From: Trichobilharzia szidati
Taxonomy: Eukaryota > Platyhelminthes > Trematoda > Strigeidida > Schistosomatidae
Direction of reading: 5' to 3'
Assembly: GCA_944472155.2 (NCBI GenBank)
Contig: OX235274.1
Location: 35,834,052-35,898,051 of the forward strand
DNA length: 64,000 nt
Made by a program: the position numbers and the translations under genes. Below are positions 32,681 to 42,918 of the stretch, piece by piece. The number at the start of each line of letters is the position of its first letter. Positions within the stretch are counted from its first letter, which is position 1. The notes beneath the pieces were generated by a model. The model had not been told where the DNA came from. It did no database searches and saw only the letters and a program-made list of their open reading frames with translations.

Positions 32681-33094
32681 CTATATTTTCTTTTTCTATA
32701 CAGTTCTGTGTTACATTTTTGTATTTGAATCGGGTGTTTTCAAAAACGAATCTTATTGGGTTTTTTTCAATATGCATTGTGTAATTGCAAACATGTGCAA
32801 TCTTTTAAGAATGCATATATATATGTATATGTATATATGTATTGAAAAAGAATGTGATAACAAACAGAAAAGGGATAAACAGTCTTGATCGGTTTTCGAT
32901 CATATTGTACAACACATCACACTTAATTTGCTTGACTTCCATAGACCAACCAATATTGAATAGAAGAACCGAGGGAAAAGAAATCGATGTTCAGTAGCAT
33001 GCATACACTTGTTTCTGTGAATTCTATCCTTCGTGTGTGTGTGTTGTTGGTGGTGGTTATGGAGGTAGTAACTGTGCATTGTCGAAGAACCTTA
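32681..33094. other. 3' flank of gene B
   Basis: Presumably includes the 3' UTR. No canonical AATAAA was found close by. A (TATATG)n-like run lies at about 32815-32840. Confidence 0.4.
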
Positions 33095-33342
33095 TTATTA
33101 TTTATTTATTATTTTATTCCTTTACGTTCCCATTGGAACATAGGGCTTCAAGCTAGAGGCTTGAAGTTTCGGTATTTATGTTTACGGGATGGACTTGTTA
33201 GCTTCATGCCCGAATTTCTCTCCTAACCAGTCTTATTTATTGGCTTTGTGAGGTGAAGGAGTGCGTCGGTGGCCGGGGGATCGAACGCCGAATCACCTGC
33301 ATGGTTGGCGAGCAATCTACCACTATGCCACCGACGCACAAG
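33095..33342 (-). mobile_element. tRNA-Gly-like SINE, complete
   Basis: The minus strand starts at about 33340 with GTGCGTCGGTGGCATAGTGG (A box), then GTTCGATCCCCCGGCC (B box). The body has AAGACTGGTTAGGAGAGAAA, CCATCCCGTAAACATAAATA and ACTTCAAGCCTCTAGC. The tail AGCCCTATGTTCC...GGAACG runs into an (AAT)n-rich end. The tail equals the 3' end of the RTE copies in this window. Confidence 0.8.
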
Positions 33343-34006
33343 AAGAACCTGGTACTTCTAGCTAGTTGCTGACAGTTGTTCATAGCGAAAAATCACAATT
33401 GAAGCAAATCTTATTTGCATGCAAATCCAAAAAAAAACTTTTGCTTGATTTCTGTGTCTTGTTTCGTTTTAGTTAATATTTTGTTGATATTGATCTCTCT
33501 GTTTTTTCTTTTGCGTTCATTCCCATCTATTGATTGTCTTCGGTGTAATGTCACCTTTTTTGTTGTTGTTGTTGTTGAAAAAAATGATGTTCGACTCCAA
33601 TTTAATTTTTGGTTTTACGACGGTATCTAAAGCCTAAATTAATTCCAACATTTCATTCATGTGTATACTCTACATTAGCTAATATCTGTCCTTGTGGTAA
33701 TTAGAATGTATCTTTTCTCTCTCTCACTTTAATATTCTCAGCCTTTCATTGTATACTGGCCATCTGTGTGTACGTGCATTGATATTTCTATGAATGATAT
33801 AGTTGTAAATATATACGATCAAAATACTATCTTCTAAATAGTTCTTTTTTGTTTCTGTAAATGTAGTTTGTAGATTTGCAGTGAACATAAGATAAAGTCA
33901 TCTGCCTAACTGTTTCCTCTGGTACCTGTATTACTCGAGTGTTGGGTACGAAGACCTTCTTCTTTATGCCTAAGTATGCGACGAGTACTCAGTACTGATT
34001 ACTTAA
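33343..34006. other. No supported feature
   Basis: AT-rich non-coding sequence with T- and TTG-rich runs. Confidence 0.45.
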
Positions 34007-34009
34007 CTA

Positions 34010-34560
34010 ATTATTAGGACACAAACTTCGTACATTCTGAGCATCAAAAGGTGTACCAAACAAAATCTTATAGTTTTCGTGACGACTAGGACACTGTCCA
34101 GACGCCCAGGCCGGAGTAACTGGTTCTTTTATGGGACCACCGCTGTGGAGCTGTTTACTTGAAGTCTGATCTATAAGGCAGTGGAGCTGCGTTCCCATGG
34201 TTTCTGGTGATCGAAACAGGTTCATACACTATTCGGTCTTTTCGGATTCTGTAGGCCATATACACTATAGGTTTGGAATTAGGGTTTTCCAGTTCCTTTT
34301 GGTAGAGACCAGAATGTTCACTAGTCCTGTTGTAAGCGCCTGACGTTCGAATTCGTCTTTTTTTCACTTTTATGAGAGGGACACCGCCGCCCATTGTGAG
34401 AAAACAGTGAATAGAACTTACCTTACAGAGGGAGGTTGTGAACGCATGGCCATATTGAGAGGTAGACCGAAGTCTGCCTGCTCTCGATTGTGCTAGGTAA
34501 TTTATAGGGCAATATGTACTAAGGAACAAGAGAGGAGAAGTATAATACATTTCGGCTGGA
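34010..34560 (-). mobile_element. 5' non-coding region of a YADD-type non-LTR element, inverted
   Basis: The reverse complement shares ordered blocks with 44280-44440 (ACCATGGGAACG..AGCTCC, GTGGTCCC...AAGAA, CGG..TGGGC). It points away from the + strand copy starting at 34625. No ORF is kept. Confidence 0.55.
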
Positions 34561-34624
34561 AGAGGGCTCTGAGCTTGAAGGGAGGTTTCTATTACTTGAA
34601 AATTAGGTATACTAGTTACTATGT

Positions 34625-35640
34625 TACATTTGAATATACAGACGATATAATCCTTCTAGGTGAAGACGCTGACAAAATGCAGAGTCTTCTGAACACCTTG
34701 AGCTGCAATCTACGAATGTTTGGCATGCGATTCGCTCCCTCCAAATGTAAGATGATGCTACAGGACTGGACTACATTGACTCATTCCTAGATTAGAAATA
34801 AGGAGTGAAGTGGTTGGTGGAGCGTGTTGACCACTTCACTTATTTGGGAAGTTGCATCAGCTAACACTAACGGGTTGGTCACTGACTAAATCTCAGCACG
34901 GATACAGAAGGCTCGTTTCGCATATGCCAGTTTACGCTGTATCTAGCGTAGACGTGATATCCGGCTATCGACCAAAGGACGGGTGTACTGCTTAGCAGTC
35001 CGCTCCGTTCTCCTTTATGGCTGTGAGTGGTGGACATGAAAAGGCTAGCTGTCTTTGATCATAGGTACCTGCGTTCCATCTTCCGTGTGAAGTGGTATAA
35101 CAGGGTGAGTAATATTGAGGTTAGGCGTTGAGTGCTAGGTAAGGAGGGGAAGTCAATTGACGAGGCTTTGAAGTTACATCGACTGAGATAGTGAGGACAT
35201 GTGCTAAGCATTCCTAGCCATCGCCTTCCTCGACAACAGGCAATGTTAGCTGACATAGGGTTAGGCTGGAAATGAGCTAGCGGTGGTCGGATGAAATTAT
35301 GGCACCAGTCAATGAAATCCACAACAGTTAAAGTCGCGTAGGAAGGTTTAGACAACCTGATTGGTTGGGGTCCTCAGGACGGTAAAAACCAATGAAGGCT
35401 GGAGACAATTGGTGATATGGCTCAAAATCGTTCTCAATGTTTGGCACAGATGCATCCACTCCGTGTGATTATAATTTCCAATGAAACTATATTGTTCTTC
35501 GTTATTACTATTTCTTTTGCCTCACACCTCTATTTACTGTCTATATTATGCATTTCTTCTCTTCTTTTGTGTCCTACATGGAGTGTGGCAACTTGAACTG
35601 CTGCACATCTGTGCAAAGTTCTATGTCGAATACAGACAGG
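34625..35640 (+). mobile_element. YADD-type non-LTR retrotransposon, 3' half
   Basis: Same extent as the copy at 28455: RT catalytic box (here YTDD, with Ala changed), DKMQSLLNTLSCNLRMFGMR, then the GWGPRD block near 35370 and a 3' UTR ending near 35640. The DKMQ...PSKCK segment is almost identical at nucleotide level to 28525-28620. Broken by stops and a 15-bp deletion relative to 28455 near 35130. Confidence 0.75.
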
Positions 35641-35851
35641 AACAGATTTGAATGTACTCACTTTAAACAATATAACCTTAAGAATTTCTTGATTTGGCCC
35701 ATAATGATTTCAGTTATTCAAAATCGAGATGAGATTGTTCCTTTAGAAAGAGTGTCTCATGTCTATTAATCTGTAAGATGAATTTCGGACTATTGGGTGG
35801 GTGGCGTAATTGATTTTTTCAAATCGTGGTAAATACCCATCGAGACATTAA
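35641..35851. other. Spacer without recognised feature
   Basis: No coding or repeat signal. Confidence 0.35.
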
Positions 35852-36866
35852 AGGGAAAAGAACAAGAAGTTCAGCAAAGATATCTTTTCGGTGATTTCAT
35901 TCATAAAAGCTGTACAATCGCGCTTATATACATTAGTTTACATGGATACAATTATTATTTATTTCATTCCACATAGTAACGAAGGAGATAATAATTTTCA
36001 ACTTGATGTGAAAGTTTGAAGGTACAAATATAAGTTACAAGGAGCTTAGAGACAAGATTGTATAGGATCAGAAAACAGTTACAACGTATACAAAATTAAC
36101 ATTTGATAACTGAAGAAATAATTTTAAAGACGAATATAAGGTGATAATTATTTTTCAGCTTGATATGAATTATAAGAGACATAGAAACAAAAAATAACAC
36201 AGGAGTAGAATATAATTGTAAAATGGTTATTCTAAACGGATTACAAGTGTGATCAGGAGGAGCATGGGAACAAACTTAAAACAACTGATTTTATAACTGA
36301 AAAAAATGGGATGAATTGAATGAAGACAAAGAGAGAAAATTATACACAGAGAAGAAAAAACACTGAAGGATAGGGGAACATACTGAACTAGGTCCACGGT
36401 AGTTGTAAAGGCTGGACTAGTTTCTTTTGAACACATAGTTCCGGCTTTTCGATGCATATGGTGAGAGCTTCCGCAGTACAAAGTTAGAAAGTTGAAAATA
36501 ATTATCACCTTTTATTCGCCTTTAAAATTATTTCTCCAGTTTATTAAATATTCCCATAGTGAAATTTAGAACAACAAAATTAAGCGAACAATATTGTTTT
36601 CAATTAGATCTCATCAGGCTTGACTCTAATATATATAAGTTTACAAATAAAAATTCAAATATAAACCAATCATGGTATTTTGTCTATAGGATAATACGAT
36701 GGTGAATATAAATTGTAGTAGTAGTAGTAATGATAATAATAATAATGGTTTTATCAGTAATAAGGATGAAAAAGTGAGGCAATCTGTGATAACACGAATA
36801 ATGAAAAACAGCATGATTAAACAAACAACTGTTCAGGTGGAAGTAGTCGATGAAGGCTAATAAAAA
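35852..36866 (+). mobile_element. Penelope-like element, left arm of an inverted pair
   Basis: 35852-36130 is a terminal repeat-like block whose reverse complement recurs at 37545-37830. 36690-36866 encodes a pre-endonuclease linker on the + strand (DEKVRQSVITRIMKNSMIKQ, then TTVQVEVVDEG and stop). Between them is extra non-coding sequence with its own inverted repeat (36105-36148 versus 36492-36535). Confidence 0.65.
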
Positions 36867-36936
36867 CAAATGAACCGATTAAGTAATGTTAGACTGTAAG
36901 GGAGGGAAATGAAACACGTTTATAATGAAGATAAGA

Positions 36937-37470
36937 TTAAGGGATGATAAGAAAGGGGTTGAAAATATAAACAAAGGGTGGTGTAGAAGTCATTAGTTGG
37001 TTATGTCTTAATAGGCCAAGGGAGGGATAATGGCCGAACGAACTTTTTTGAATACATAGTTTAGGTTTAATAGTTCGAATGCCTATCGCCTCAGCTGTGT
37101 GCAATAAACGAACACGAAGTCTATTGGAAAGATTCGGTGGGATAGGATGAATTACTTTGAAGGCTCTCGTTTTCTCGATTACATGACCACTATCAATTAA
37201 GTGTGACAAAATTCAGCTACGGATTGTTTTTGTCTGTCCTTTGCCAAACCACGATGGGAGGTGTTCACTAACACGTTGGCTAAGCTGTCTAATAGTACGC
37301 CCAACAAAACTGTCACCGCAGGTGCAGTTGAATTGATAAATGCACATAGATGTGGCAAAACTATCAAGCTTATCCTTCGTTTGCGTCCCTTTATCGACTA
37401 CTTCCACCTGAACAGATGTTTGTTTAATCATGCTGTTTTTCATTATTCGTGTTATCACAGATTGCCTCAC
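36937..37470 (-). pseudogene. PLE GIY-YIG endonuclease domain, one in-frame stop
   Basis: From 37470 the frame reads MRQSVITRIMKNSMIKQ, then the core CIYQFNCTCGDSFVGRTIRQ (the GIY and YIG positions read IYQ and FVG) and an R-x5-H block, RVSEHLPSW. A single stop at 37213-37215 is followed in frame by SHLIDSGHVIEK and LLHTAEAIGIRTIKPKLCIQ, typical of the end of PLE proteins. The RT domain is absent. Confidence 0.75.
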
Positions 37471-37505
37471 TTTTTCATCTTTATTATTGATAAGACCATT
37501 TTTAT

Positions 37506-37513
37506 TATCACTA

Positions 37514-37541
<28 letters not shown>
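37506..37541 (+). repeat. (ATT)n microsatellite
   Basis: About 11 ATT units within the PLE linker region. The equivalent position in the left arm (36720) holds a shorter GTA/ATA run. Confidence 0.85.
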
Positions 37542-37544
<3 letters not shown>

Positions 37545-37830
37545 GATGACTAATTGCACAATTTCTTCAGTTATCAAATGTTTATTTTGGATACGTTGTA
37601 ACTGTTTTCTAATCCTATGAAATCTTGTCTCTAACCCCCTTGTAATCTATATTCGTATCTTCAAACTTTCAAATTTTCTTCGTTACTATGTGGAATGAAA
37701 TGCATAATAATTGTATCCATGTAAACTAATGTATATAAATGCGATTGTATAGCTGCTTTTGAGAATGAAATCGCCGAAAAGATCAACATCTTTGCTGAAC
37801 TTCTTGTTCTTTTCCCTCTAATTGATTTTT

Positions 37831-38360
37831 GACCTGAAAATCCGTTTCATGTAGTCATGTATAGGATATCAAATCACATAGTCAGTGACATTTATAGAGA
37901 AATTGGTGAGGTCAACTACGATACTAAGGTGAACATCATTCCTAATCATTTATACAGCTAATAATAAACAATCCCAATATAAAATTAACGTCTGTAAGTG
38001 GTTATTTTTTTCCTTATGCTGTTACCAAATATAGTATATCTCCTTTAATCAGGCTATTAAAGCTATGATCTTATTACGAAGTTTTATTTATATGCGGTGG
38101 TTTGTTTCAGTAGTTTATAGTTTTGTGATACCCCCTCTCTGACCATTGACTAGACAACAGAGATTCGCTTAACTCTTGCCTCGTTGAACATAATTAAGTT
38201 CTCATACTCTTATTCTCCTCCTTAATGAATTTGAATAAAGCAGAGATGACGGTTTGTGCAGAATAAGGTTGTAGCGGTAGAAGACAAGATGCTTATTAGT
38301 GGCGGAATGCTTATTAGGTACTTGATATACACATACAGGGGAATTATGTACACCATATGT
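37831..38360. other. No clear feature; possible short PLE tail remnant
   Basis: CTCCTTAATGAATTTGAATA near 38218 resembles PLE termini at 51800 and 58285. Nothing else is recognised. Confidence 0.35.
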
Positions 38361-38850
38361 GCGTCGGTGTTACAGCGGTGAAATTCTGGCTAACCAAGCA
38401 GGTGGTTCAAGGTTCAATCCCCGACCACCGACGCACTCCTTTACCTCGCTAAGCTAGTAACAAGACTTGTAAAGAGGGAAGGTTTGGTGTGAAGCTAGCA
38501 ACCCCATCCCGGAAAAAATTAGTACTACTGTGGTGAGAGATGGTTGCTAGCCAAATTGGTTGACAGTAATTGAGGTCAATGTTAGTCATGTGAAAACAAG
38601 GTCAAGTTGGACAGGCGGATACAGTTAACATATAGATGAACGGACACAGCCACAAGAGATGCAAGGTTAACTTTGTGTGAGAAACAACCAGTCAACAGAC
38701 TGCATTTTCTACTAACATTAACCTACAATAATGTACATCAAAATCTATAAATAAGTGTTGATTTTCCGTAATAAATTTTCTGTTGCCTGGCCCTTGTCTT
38801 CTGTTGTTACACTACTGCTACCGAAACTTCAAGCCTCTAGCTTGTTCGTC
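38361..38850 (+). mobile_element. tRNA-Gly-like SINE split by a solo LTR
   Basis: Head GTGCGTCGGTGTTACAGCGG, B box AGGTTCAATCCCC and acceptor stem GACCACCGACGCAC, then the body to 38530. The body resumes after the LTR with CTACTGCTACCGAAACTTCA and AGCCTCTAGCTTG. The tail is lost at the junction with an RTE fragment. Confidence 0.75.
38531..38811 (+). mobile_element. Solo LTR with CTACTG target-site duplication
   Basis: Begins TGGTGAGAGATGG and ends TGTTGTTACA, giving TG...CA termini. CTACTG flanks it on both sides (38525-38530 and 38812-38817). Near the 3' end are AATAAATTTTCTGTTGCCTG and CCTTGTCTTCTG, shared with the LTRs at 42575 and 45505. No internal retrovirus-like genes accompany it. 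Confidence 0.75.
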
Positions 38851-38867
38851 TGGCGGTTACAATGTTG

Positions 38868-39150
38868 TGATTTCCTTAGGTTCCCGGCGGGACATCTCCA
38901 TTTCATCCTGCTTTCCACGATGGTTCATAACCTCTCATCTCCTCTGCACACATTCTTCTCCATTTCACCCTCGGACTCATGACCAACTTGTCGTTTCCCT
39001 TTCGGCTTTCATTTGAGGGATCGCCTGACGTTCTATTTCACACCTAGCGTGTTTCCTATCCTTCCCATTTGTTGGGCTATGGGTTCTTGATTGGTTCTTT
39101 ACCCGGCAGAGTTCCTTGTTTCTAATCCTTTCTGGCTATCTGATCTCCTC
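38868..39150 (-). mobile_element. RTE retrotransposon 3' fragment, decayed
   Basis: The reverse complement matches the RTE 3' coding end. TTTCCCTTTCGGC...GGGATCGCCTGACG corresponds to the WNPKGKR and RQA blocks of other copies. Confidence 0.6.
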
Positions 39151-39604
39151 CTGGTGGTGTTTCTGTTCATTTGTAGAATTAGGCGTTATTAGTGATTTGA
39201 AAGAGGATAAGAGCTAGTTGATATATATATATATTCTTAGCGATTGTTATCAATGGTTTTTAGTGCCTTACATTCATATGATTCCTTCTTCTTCTTCTTT
39301 CCTTGCAATCATATGATGTTTTTGATGAAATATTAGTCCATCACCGGTAATAATCTTATGACATATGTTTCTAAATTTAAGATTCTATTTTCAGGTGTAA
39401 AAGTGATGCATGTGTATTTAAAAAAAATTAGAATCAAGTGAAGTGTTGAAGAGATTTTCATGTTTACGATTCACGTGTTTCTAAGGATAACTTTGAAAAG
39501 CTTCTGTGATGGAATTCTACCCTGATACTTCCCTGAACATTCACGAAAGTAATTTTTTTGCTGAAATTTATAATAGTTTCGTCAAGGTCATCTATTTACC
39601 TCAG

Positions 39605-39905
39605 GTCTTATCACGGATTGATATCAGCTAGAGTAGCATTGAAAACCAGGGAGTAATGGACGGTTGTTTCGTCTTGGCTTGTGACTCTTTAGCAGTACTC
39701 ACCCCACGAAGGATGGAACTGGGGACCTACAGGTTACAAGACTACGCTCGTTGACCATTCAGCCACTTGGGTCGGAATCCGGTGATCTGTGAATCCCCGA
39801 TTTTCAGCCCCGCAGCCAGCCAATGTTATAGGCTAGTATTTATCCTGACACCCCACTTGGCGGACCTCACTGGTCACGACTTCTCACTAGATGTCCGGGA
39901 AACTT
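39605..39905 (-). mobile_element. Hammerhead SINE family 2, minus half of inverted pair
   Basis: Read on the minus strand: body (CGTGACCAGTGAGGTCCGCC region), tRNA-like head with GTCTTGTAACCTGTAGGTCC, hammerhead (39651-39700), then a tail with CTAGCTGATATCAATCCG. Confidence 0.65.
39651..39700 (-). ncRNA. Hammerhead ribozyme, family 2, well preserved
   Basis: Sense: stem I GAGUACUG with CAUUACUC (7 of 8 pairs), core CUAAAGA (consensus CUGAAGA, G5 changed), stem II GUCA/AGAC with three pairs, loop CAAGCCA, GAAA, stem III CAACCG (decayed palindrome), cleavage triplet GUC. Together with the other copies it fixes the family register. Confidence 0.6.
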
Positions 39906-39949
39906 TGTCCTATAGTCAGGCATTAGTAAACATCAGTTTAATTCTTAAA

Positions 39950-40090
39950 AGTTAGTTAGTGGGGCTGAAGGTCTCGGGCTTGATCCCTGTTGAGGTTGTG
40001 TGTGCGTATTACCAAAAAGGAGGAAATAGCTGTTCAGTACTCCCTGATTTATGATGGTTCTCTAGCTGATAATCAATCCGTAATCAAATT
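39950..40090 (+). mobile_element. Hammerhead SINE family 2, plus half of inverted pair, partly deleted
   Basis: B-box-like GGGCTTGATCCC, a shortened ribozyme region GAGGAAATAGCTGTTCAGTA, then the family tail CTCCCTGATTTATGATGG and GCTGATAATCAATCCG. Confidence 0.55.
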
Positions 40091-40224
40091 TGAAATAAAT
40101 CAGTCCCTACAAATTAACTCCTGAGAATTAATCTAATAATTTCATCAGATAATCATTTCAGTTACCTCAAAGAACTCTTATTGAGGTGCACGTTTAACGT
40201 TCATTTCAGCTTCAATAGTGAAAC

Positions 40225-40400
40225 TTCGAGAGAGAATCATTCAAATCGAAGTTCTATTGGAAAGTTGTTTCGTCCTTGTTTGGAACTCTGCATGAGTATG
40301 TACCAAAAATAAAACCCAGAAGGTGAGTTTTTATATTATCCAACCACTGTCTACAGATAATCTTACGAACCCTTCATAGCCTGCTACTCAATGCAATTTG
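40225..40400 (-). mobile_element. Hammerhead SINE family 2, minus copy
   Basis: The ribozyme region (40255-40302) on the minus strand reads GUUC/GGAC stem II around CAAACAA, then GAAA and CAACUU. The core AUGCAGA and stem I are degraded. The head is recognisable only as AACCCAGAAGG reversed. Confidence 0.5.
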
Positions 40401-40539
40401 TATCCGAATAAGATGACTGCTCTGAAGACATTACCTTCAGGCGTGTTTAGTGAAGTGATTTTCGTCGACACAGATTTCATTACCCTGCGATTTAAAACAT
40501 GTCTTTAAAAGCAGTTGAGCATTTTTTAAAAAATTCCTC

Positions 40540-40755
40540 TACTTCCCCATTGGAAATTAGGTCTCCAAGCTAGAGGCTTGAAGTTTCGGTATTTATGTTT
40601 ACAGGATGAGGTTGTTAGCTTCATGCCCAACTTTCTCTCCTAACCAATCTTATTACTAGCTTAGCGAGGTAAAGTAGTGCGTCGGTGGCCGGAGATCGAA
40701 CACCGAACCACCTGTGTGGTTGGCAAGCATTCTACCGCTGTGCCACCAACTCACT
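40540..40755 (-). mobile_element. tRNA-Gly-like SINE
   Basis: On the minus strand: A box GTTGGTGGCACAGCGGTAGA, B box GGTGTTCGATCTCC, acceptor GGCCACCGACGCAC. The family body and tail ACTTCAAGCCTCTAGC then AATTTCCAATGGGG follow. Lies between two hammerhead SINE copies of opposite orientation. Confidence 0.75.
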
Positions 40756-40864
40756 GAGCATTTTAATTATTGTCATCCAAGATGAGTGCTTTAATTCTTT
40801 CTTATTATAATTTTGTGGTATATTGTGGTAGCACTGTTTCTACGATTTGGTAAAATTGTCTAAC

Positions 40865-41090
40865 ATTCGGCCACTGGAACTGAATCTAGTCTCCCGTCAA
40901 TTTGAACTCCTGACAATATTTACCGACATTTACAAGCTCGTCTTGTAAGCTGAATGCCGTAGGTTCGATCCCTGACGGGGCCATAGGTATGTACTGATGA
41001 AGAGTCTCAAACAAGGACGAAATACATATATCCAATACTCCCTGATTCCTAACAATCTTTAACTGATGCTGATTCGTGATCAGTCTTCAA
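40865..41090 (+). mobile_element. Hammerhead SINE family 2, plus copy
   Basis: Head with GCTCGTCTTGTAAGCTGAAT and B box TAGGTTCGATCCCTGACGGG. The ribozyme region (40991-41040) and the tail TCCCTGATTCCTAACAATC then AACTGATGCTGATTCGTGAT follow. Confidence 0.65.
40991..41040 (+). ncRNA. Hammerhead ribozyme relic, family 2
   Basis: In family register the sequence is GUACUG / AUGAAGA (C3 changed to A) / GUCU..GGAC / GAAA / degraded stem III / UCCAAUACUC. The visible string CTGATGA is a coincidence produced by stem I overlapping the core; it does not sit next to stem II as a working core must. Confidence 0.5.
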
Positions 41091-41587
41091 AAAAGACAAA
41101 TAGTGAATTCTCTGCAAAGTGACTGAAACTTGAAAATTGTTTAATTACGGTGAATATTTGAATTTAATTACGCCGAATTTTTTGAATGATTTGAATACCG
41201 GTCATATGATACTTGTGTACTATTCTCTGACTTATATTTTAATTTCTTTATGTAATTTAATCAGAAATCCCATATACACTATCACATGATTAGGATAGAA
41301 TTTCAGCAATGTGTTTTTATTTATATGGTCTCAAGTATTGTACGCCCTATGATTATTGAATGATTGTTGAGCAGTGAACGTTTCCGTATTGTATGACTTT
41401 ATGTGTGTGTTCATGTGTGTGTGTGTGTGAGAGAGTGAATTAACTGAATTATACTAACAGAAATAAGCTTTGAGTACAATGGCTATTGAGAATGTTAAAG
41501 GCAGGTGTGAAAAAGCAAGACAGATATCGATTATCAACTATTGGTTTTGTAGGGATTTTGTTTGATTACATGGTGGATTTCATCATG
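41091..41587. other. Non-coding stretch with a GT microsatellite
   Basis: (TG)n at about 41402-41430 followed by GA repeats. Nothing else is supported. Confidence 0.5.
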
Positions 41588-41885
41588 AGCTGACATCAGT
41601 TAGAGAATCACTGGAAAACCAACTGGGAGTACTTGACAGCTGTTTCATCGGCCTAGTTTGGGACTCTTCAGCACTGCGCACTCACCGCCAGGGTTCGAAC
41701 CCACGACCTTCTGGTTACAAGGCGAGCTCGTAGACTATTGAGCCACTGGGATCCAATCCAATCATCTTTGAATTCTGACTTCTGCCGATTCACGACATAG
41801 CGCGACCATTTCGCAATGTCTTCTTCGATGAGTTACTGCCTCATCTTCAACTTGCTGTACCCTACTGGTCACGGCTTCCCAAGAT
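41588..41885 (-). mobile_element. Hammerhead SINE family 2, full-length minus copy
   Basis: The minus strand reads body, A box CCAGTGGCTCAATAGTCTAC, GCTCGCCTTGTAACCAGAAG, B box GGGTTCGAACCC, hammerhead (41628-41679), and tail CAGTTGGTTTTCCAGTGATT. The B box is canonical for RNA polymerase III. Confidence 0.75.
41628..41679 (-). ncRNA. Hammerhead ribozyme, family 2, intact CUGAAGA core
   Basis: Core CUGAAGA is directly followed by stem II GUCC, loop CAAACUA and GGCC (one mismatch). Then comes a 3-base insertion before GAAA, the perfect palindrome CAGCUG, and cleavage triplet GUC. Stem I is weakened (GCAGUG/AAGUAC). The insertion next to GAAA would impair catalysis. Confidence 0.55.
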
Positions 41886-42009
41886 ATTGATTAATCTGAA
41901 GTCAGTATATAGAAATCTCCTATCCTCAGCATAAGGAATAAAATTTGATTTTCAAGTCAGCCAGTGCTTTTTTTAAGGTTCACATCCTTGAAGCGCTCGT
42001 CACTAAAAG

Positions 42010-42385
42010 CACTTCTAACAGCCTACTGAAGAATTTAAGCAACAGCTTCCTTCTCTATTTGTTACTAAAGATCAGATGGCCAGAGGGGATAAACACCAGG
42101 GATCTGTGGTAATAAACCAACTGAGAACCTATCGCCCAATAAATATGATGAAACAAAATGTAGATGGACTGAATACAACACGCTGAAATGAGACTACTGA
42201 GTGACATTCCGCTCCAGGTAACCCCTAGAAAGAATCTGAAACGCAAAAGGACGAGTTGGGCGTTAGTTGAATGGTAACATGTAGACCATGTGAGAAGGTA
42301 GTGAGAGCTTATGGTAAATAATGAAGCTGGTTAAAGAGGAGTGCACAGAGAACAGAGTGAAGTGATGATGTGCCACTGGAGTCCT
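42010..42385 (+). mobile_element. RTE retrotransposon 3' fragment, decayed
   Basis: Matches other RTE ends over AGATCAGATGGCCAGA, then the AACCAACTGAGAACC segment, and the region corresponding to WNPKRKR. No open frame. Confidence 0.6.
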
Positions 42386-42568
42386 ATATCCCCCCAGTAC
42401 CCAGGCGAGTAACAATAATGGATATTGTTGAGGTTCATTGATGTATTTAGAGGTCAATTAAATTCTAGTTACAATCTGGTTGAAGTTCTTTCTAATTTCA
42501 TTACGTTTGTAAATCAAAATCCATCGTGCTAGAAAACAATATCAGGAGAACCAATTAATTTTTGTGTT

Positions 42569-42918
42569 GTATTATGGTGAGAGCTTTCTGCAGGCCAAAA
42601 TTGTAGACAACAATTTACGTCAATGCTCACGTCCCGAATCGGCGTCATGAGAAAAAAACACAATAACAAAGCTTAACTTTGAGGAACTCATCAACAATTC
42701 ACAGCACACTTAACGTGTGCAAATACGATTCGCAGATATGTTGATAACTTTGCAAGAAATGGTCACAAGCAGTACAGAATAACCTTCAGCAGGAAAACAA
42801 CCAATCAGAAGACGTTGCTTCTCTGCTAACAATAACGAATTATAATGTACAAATAAATCTTGATTTTCTCAATAAAGGATCTGTTGCCTGGTCCTTATCT
42901 TCTGTCGTTACAGTATTA
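42569..42918 (+). repeat. GTATTA target-site duplication around solo LTR
   Basis: GTATTA at 42569-42574 and 42913-42918 directly abuts the LTR termini. Confidence 0.75.
42575..42912 (+). mobile_element. Solo LTR (338 bp)
   Basis: TGGTGAGAGCTTTCTGCAGG at the start and TTCTGTCGTTACA at the end. AATAAAGGATCTGTTGCCTG near the 3' end is the probable polyadenylation region. Same family as 38531 and 45505. The perfect flanking duplication shows it arose as one insertion that later lost its interior by recombination. Confidence 0.8.

Larger units (their letters stand above)
36900..37830 (-). mobile_element. Penelope-like element, right arm with GIY-YIG endonuclease
   Basis: The terminal block (37830-37545), an (ATT)n-expanded linker, then the endonuclease frame on the minus strand. 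This arm converges on the left arm at about 36870-36900. PLEs combine an RT with a C-terminal GIY-YIG endonuclease and often carry direct or inverted terminal repeats. Confidence 0.75.

Noticed and set aside
40992..40998. CTGATGA as the hammerhead core at this copy
   Set aside because: Comparison with better-preserved copies shows that the core is the next seven bases with C3 changed. Using CTGATGA would leave three unpaired bases before stem II.
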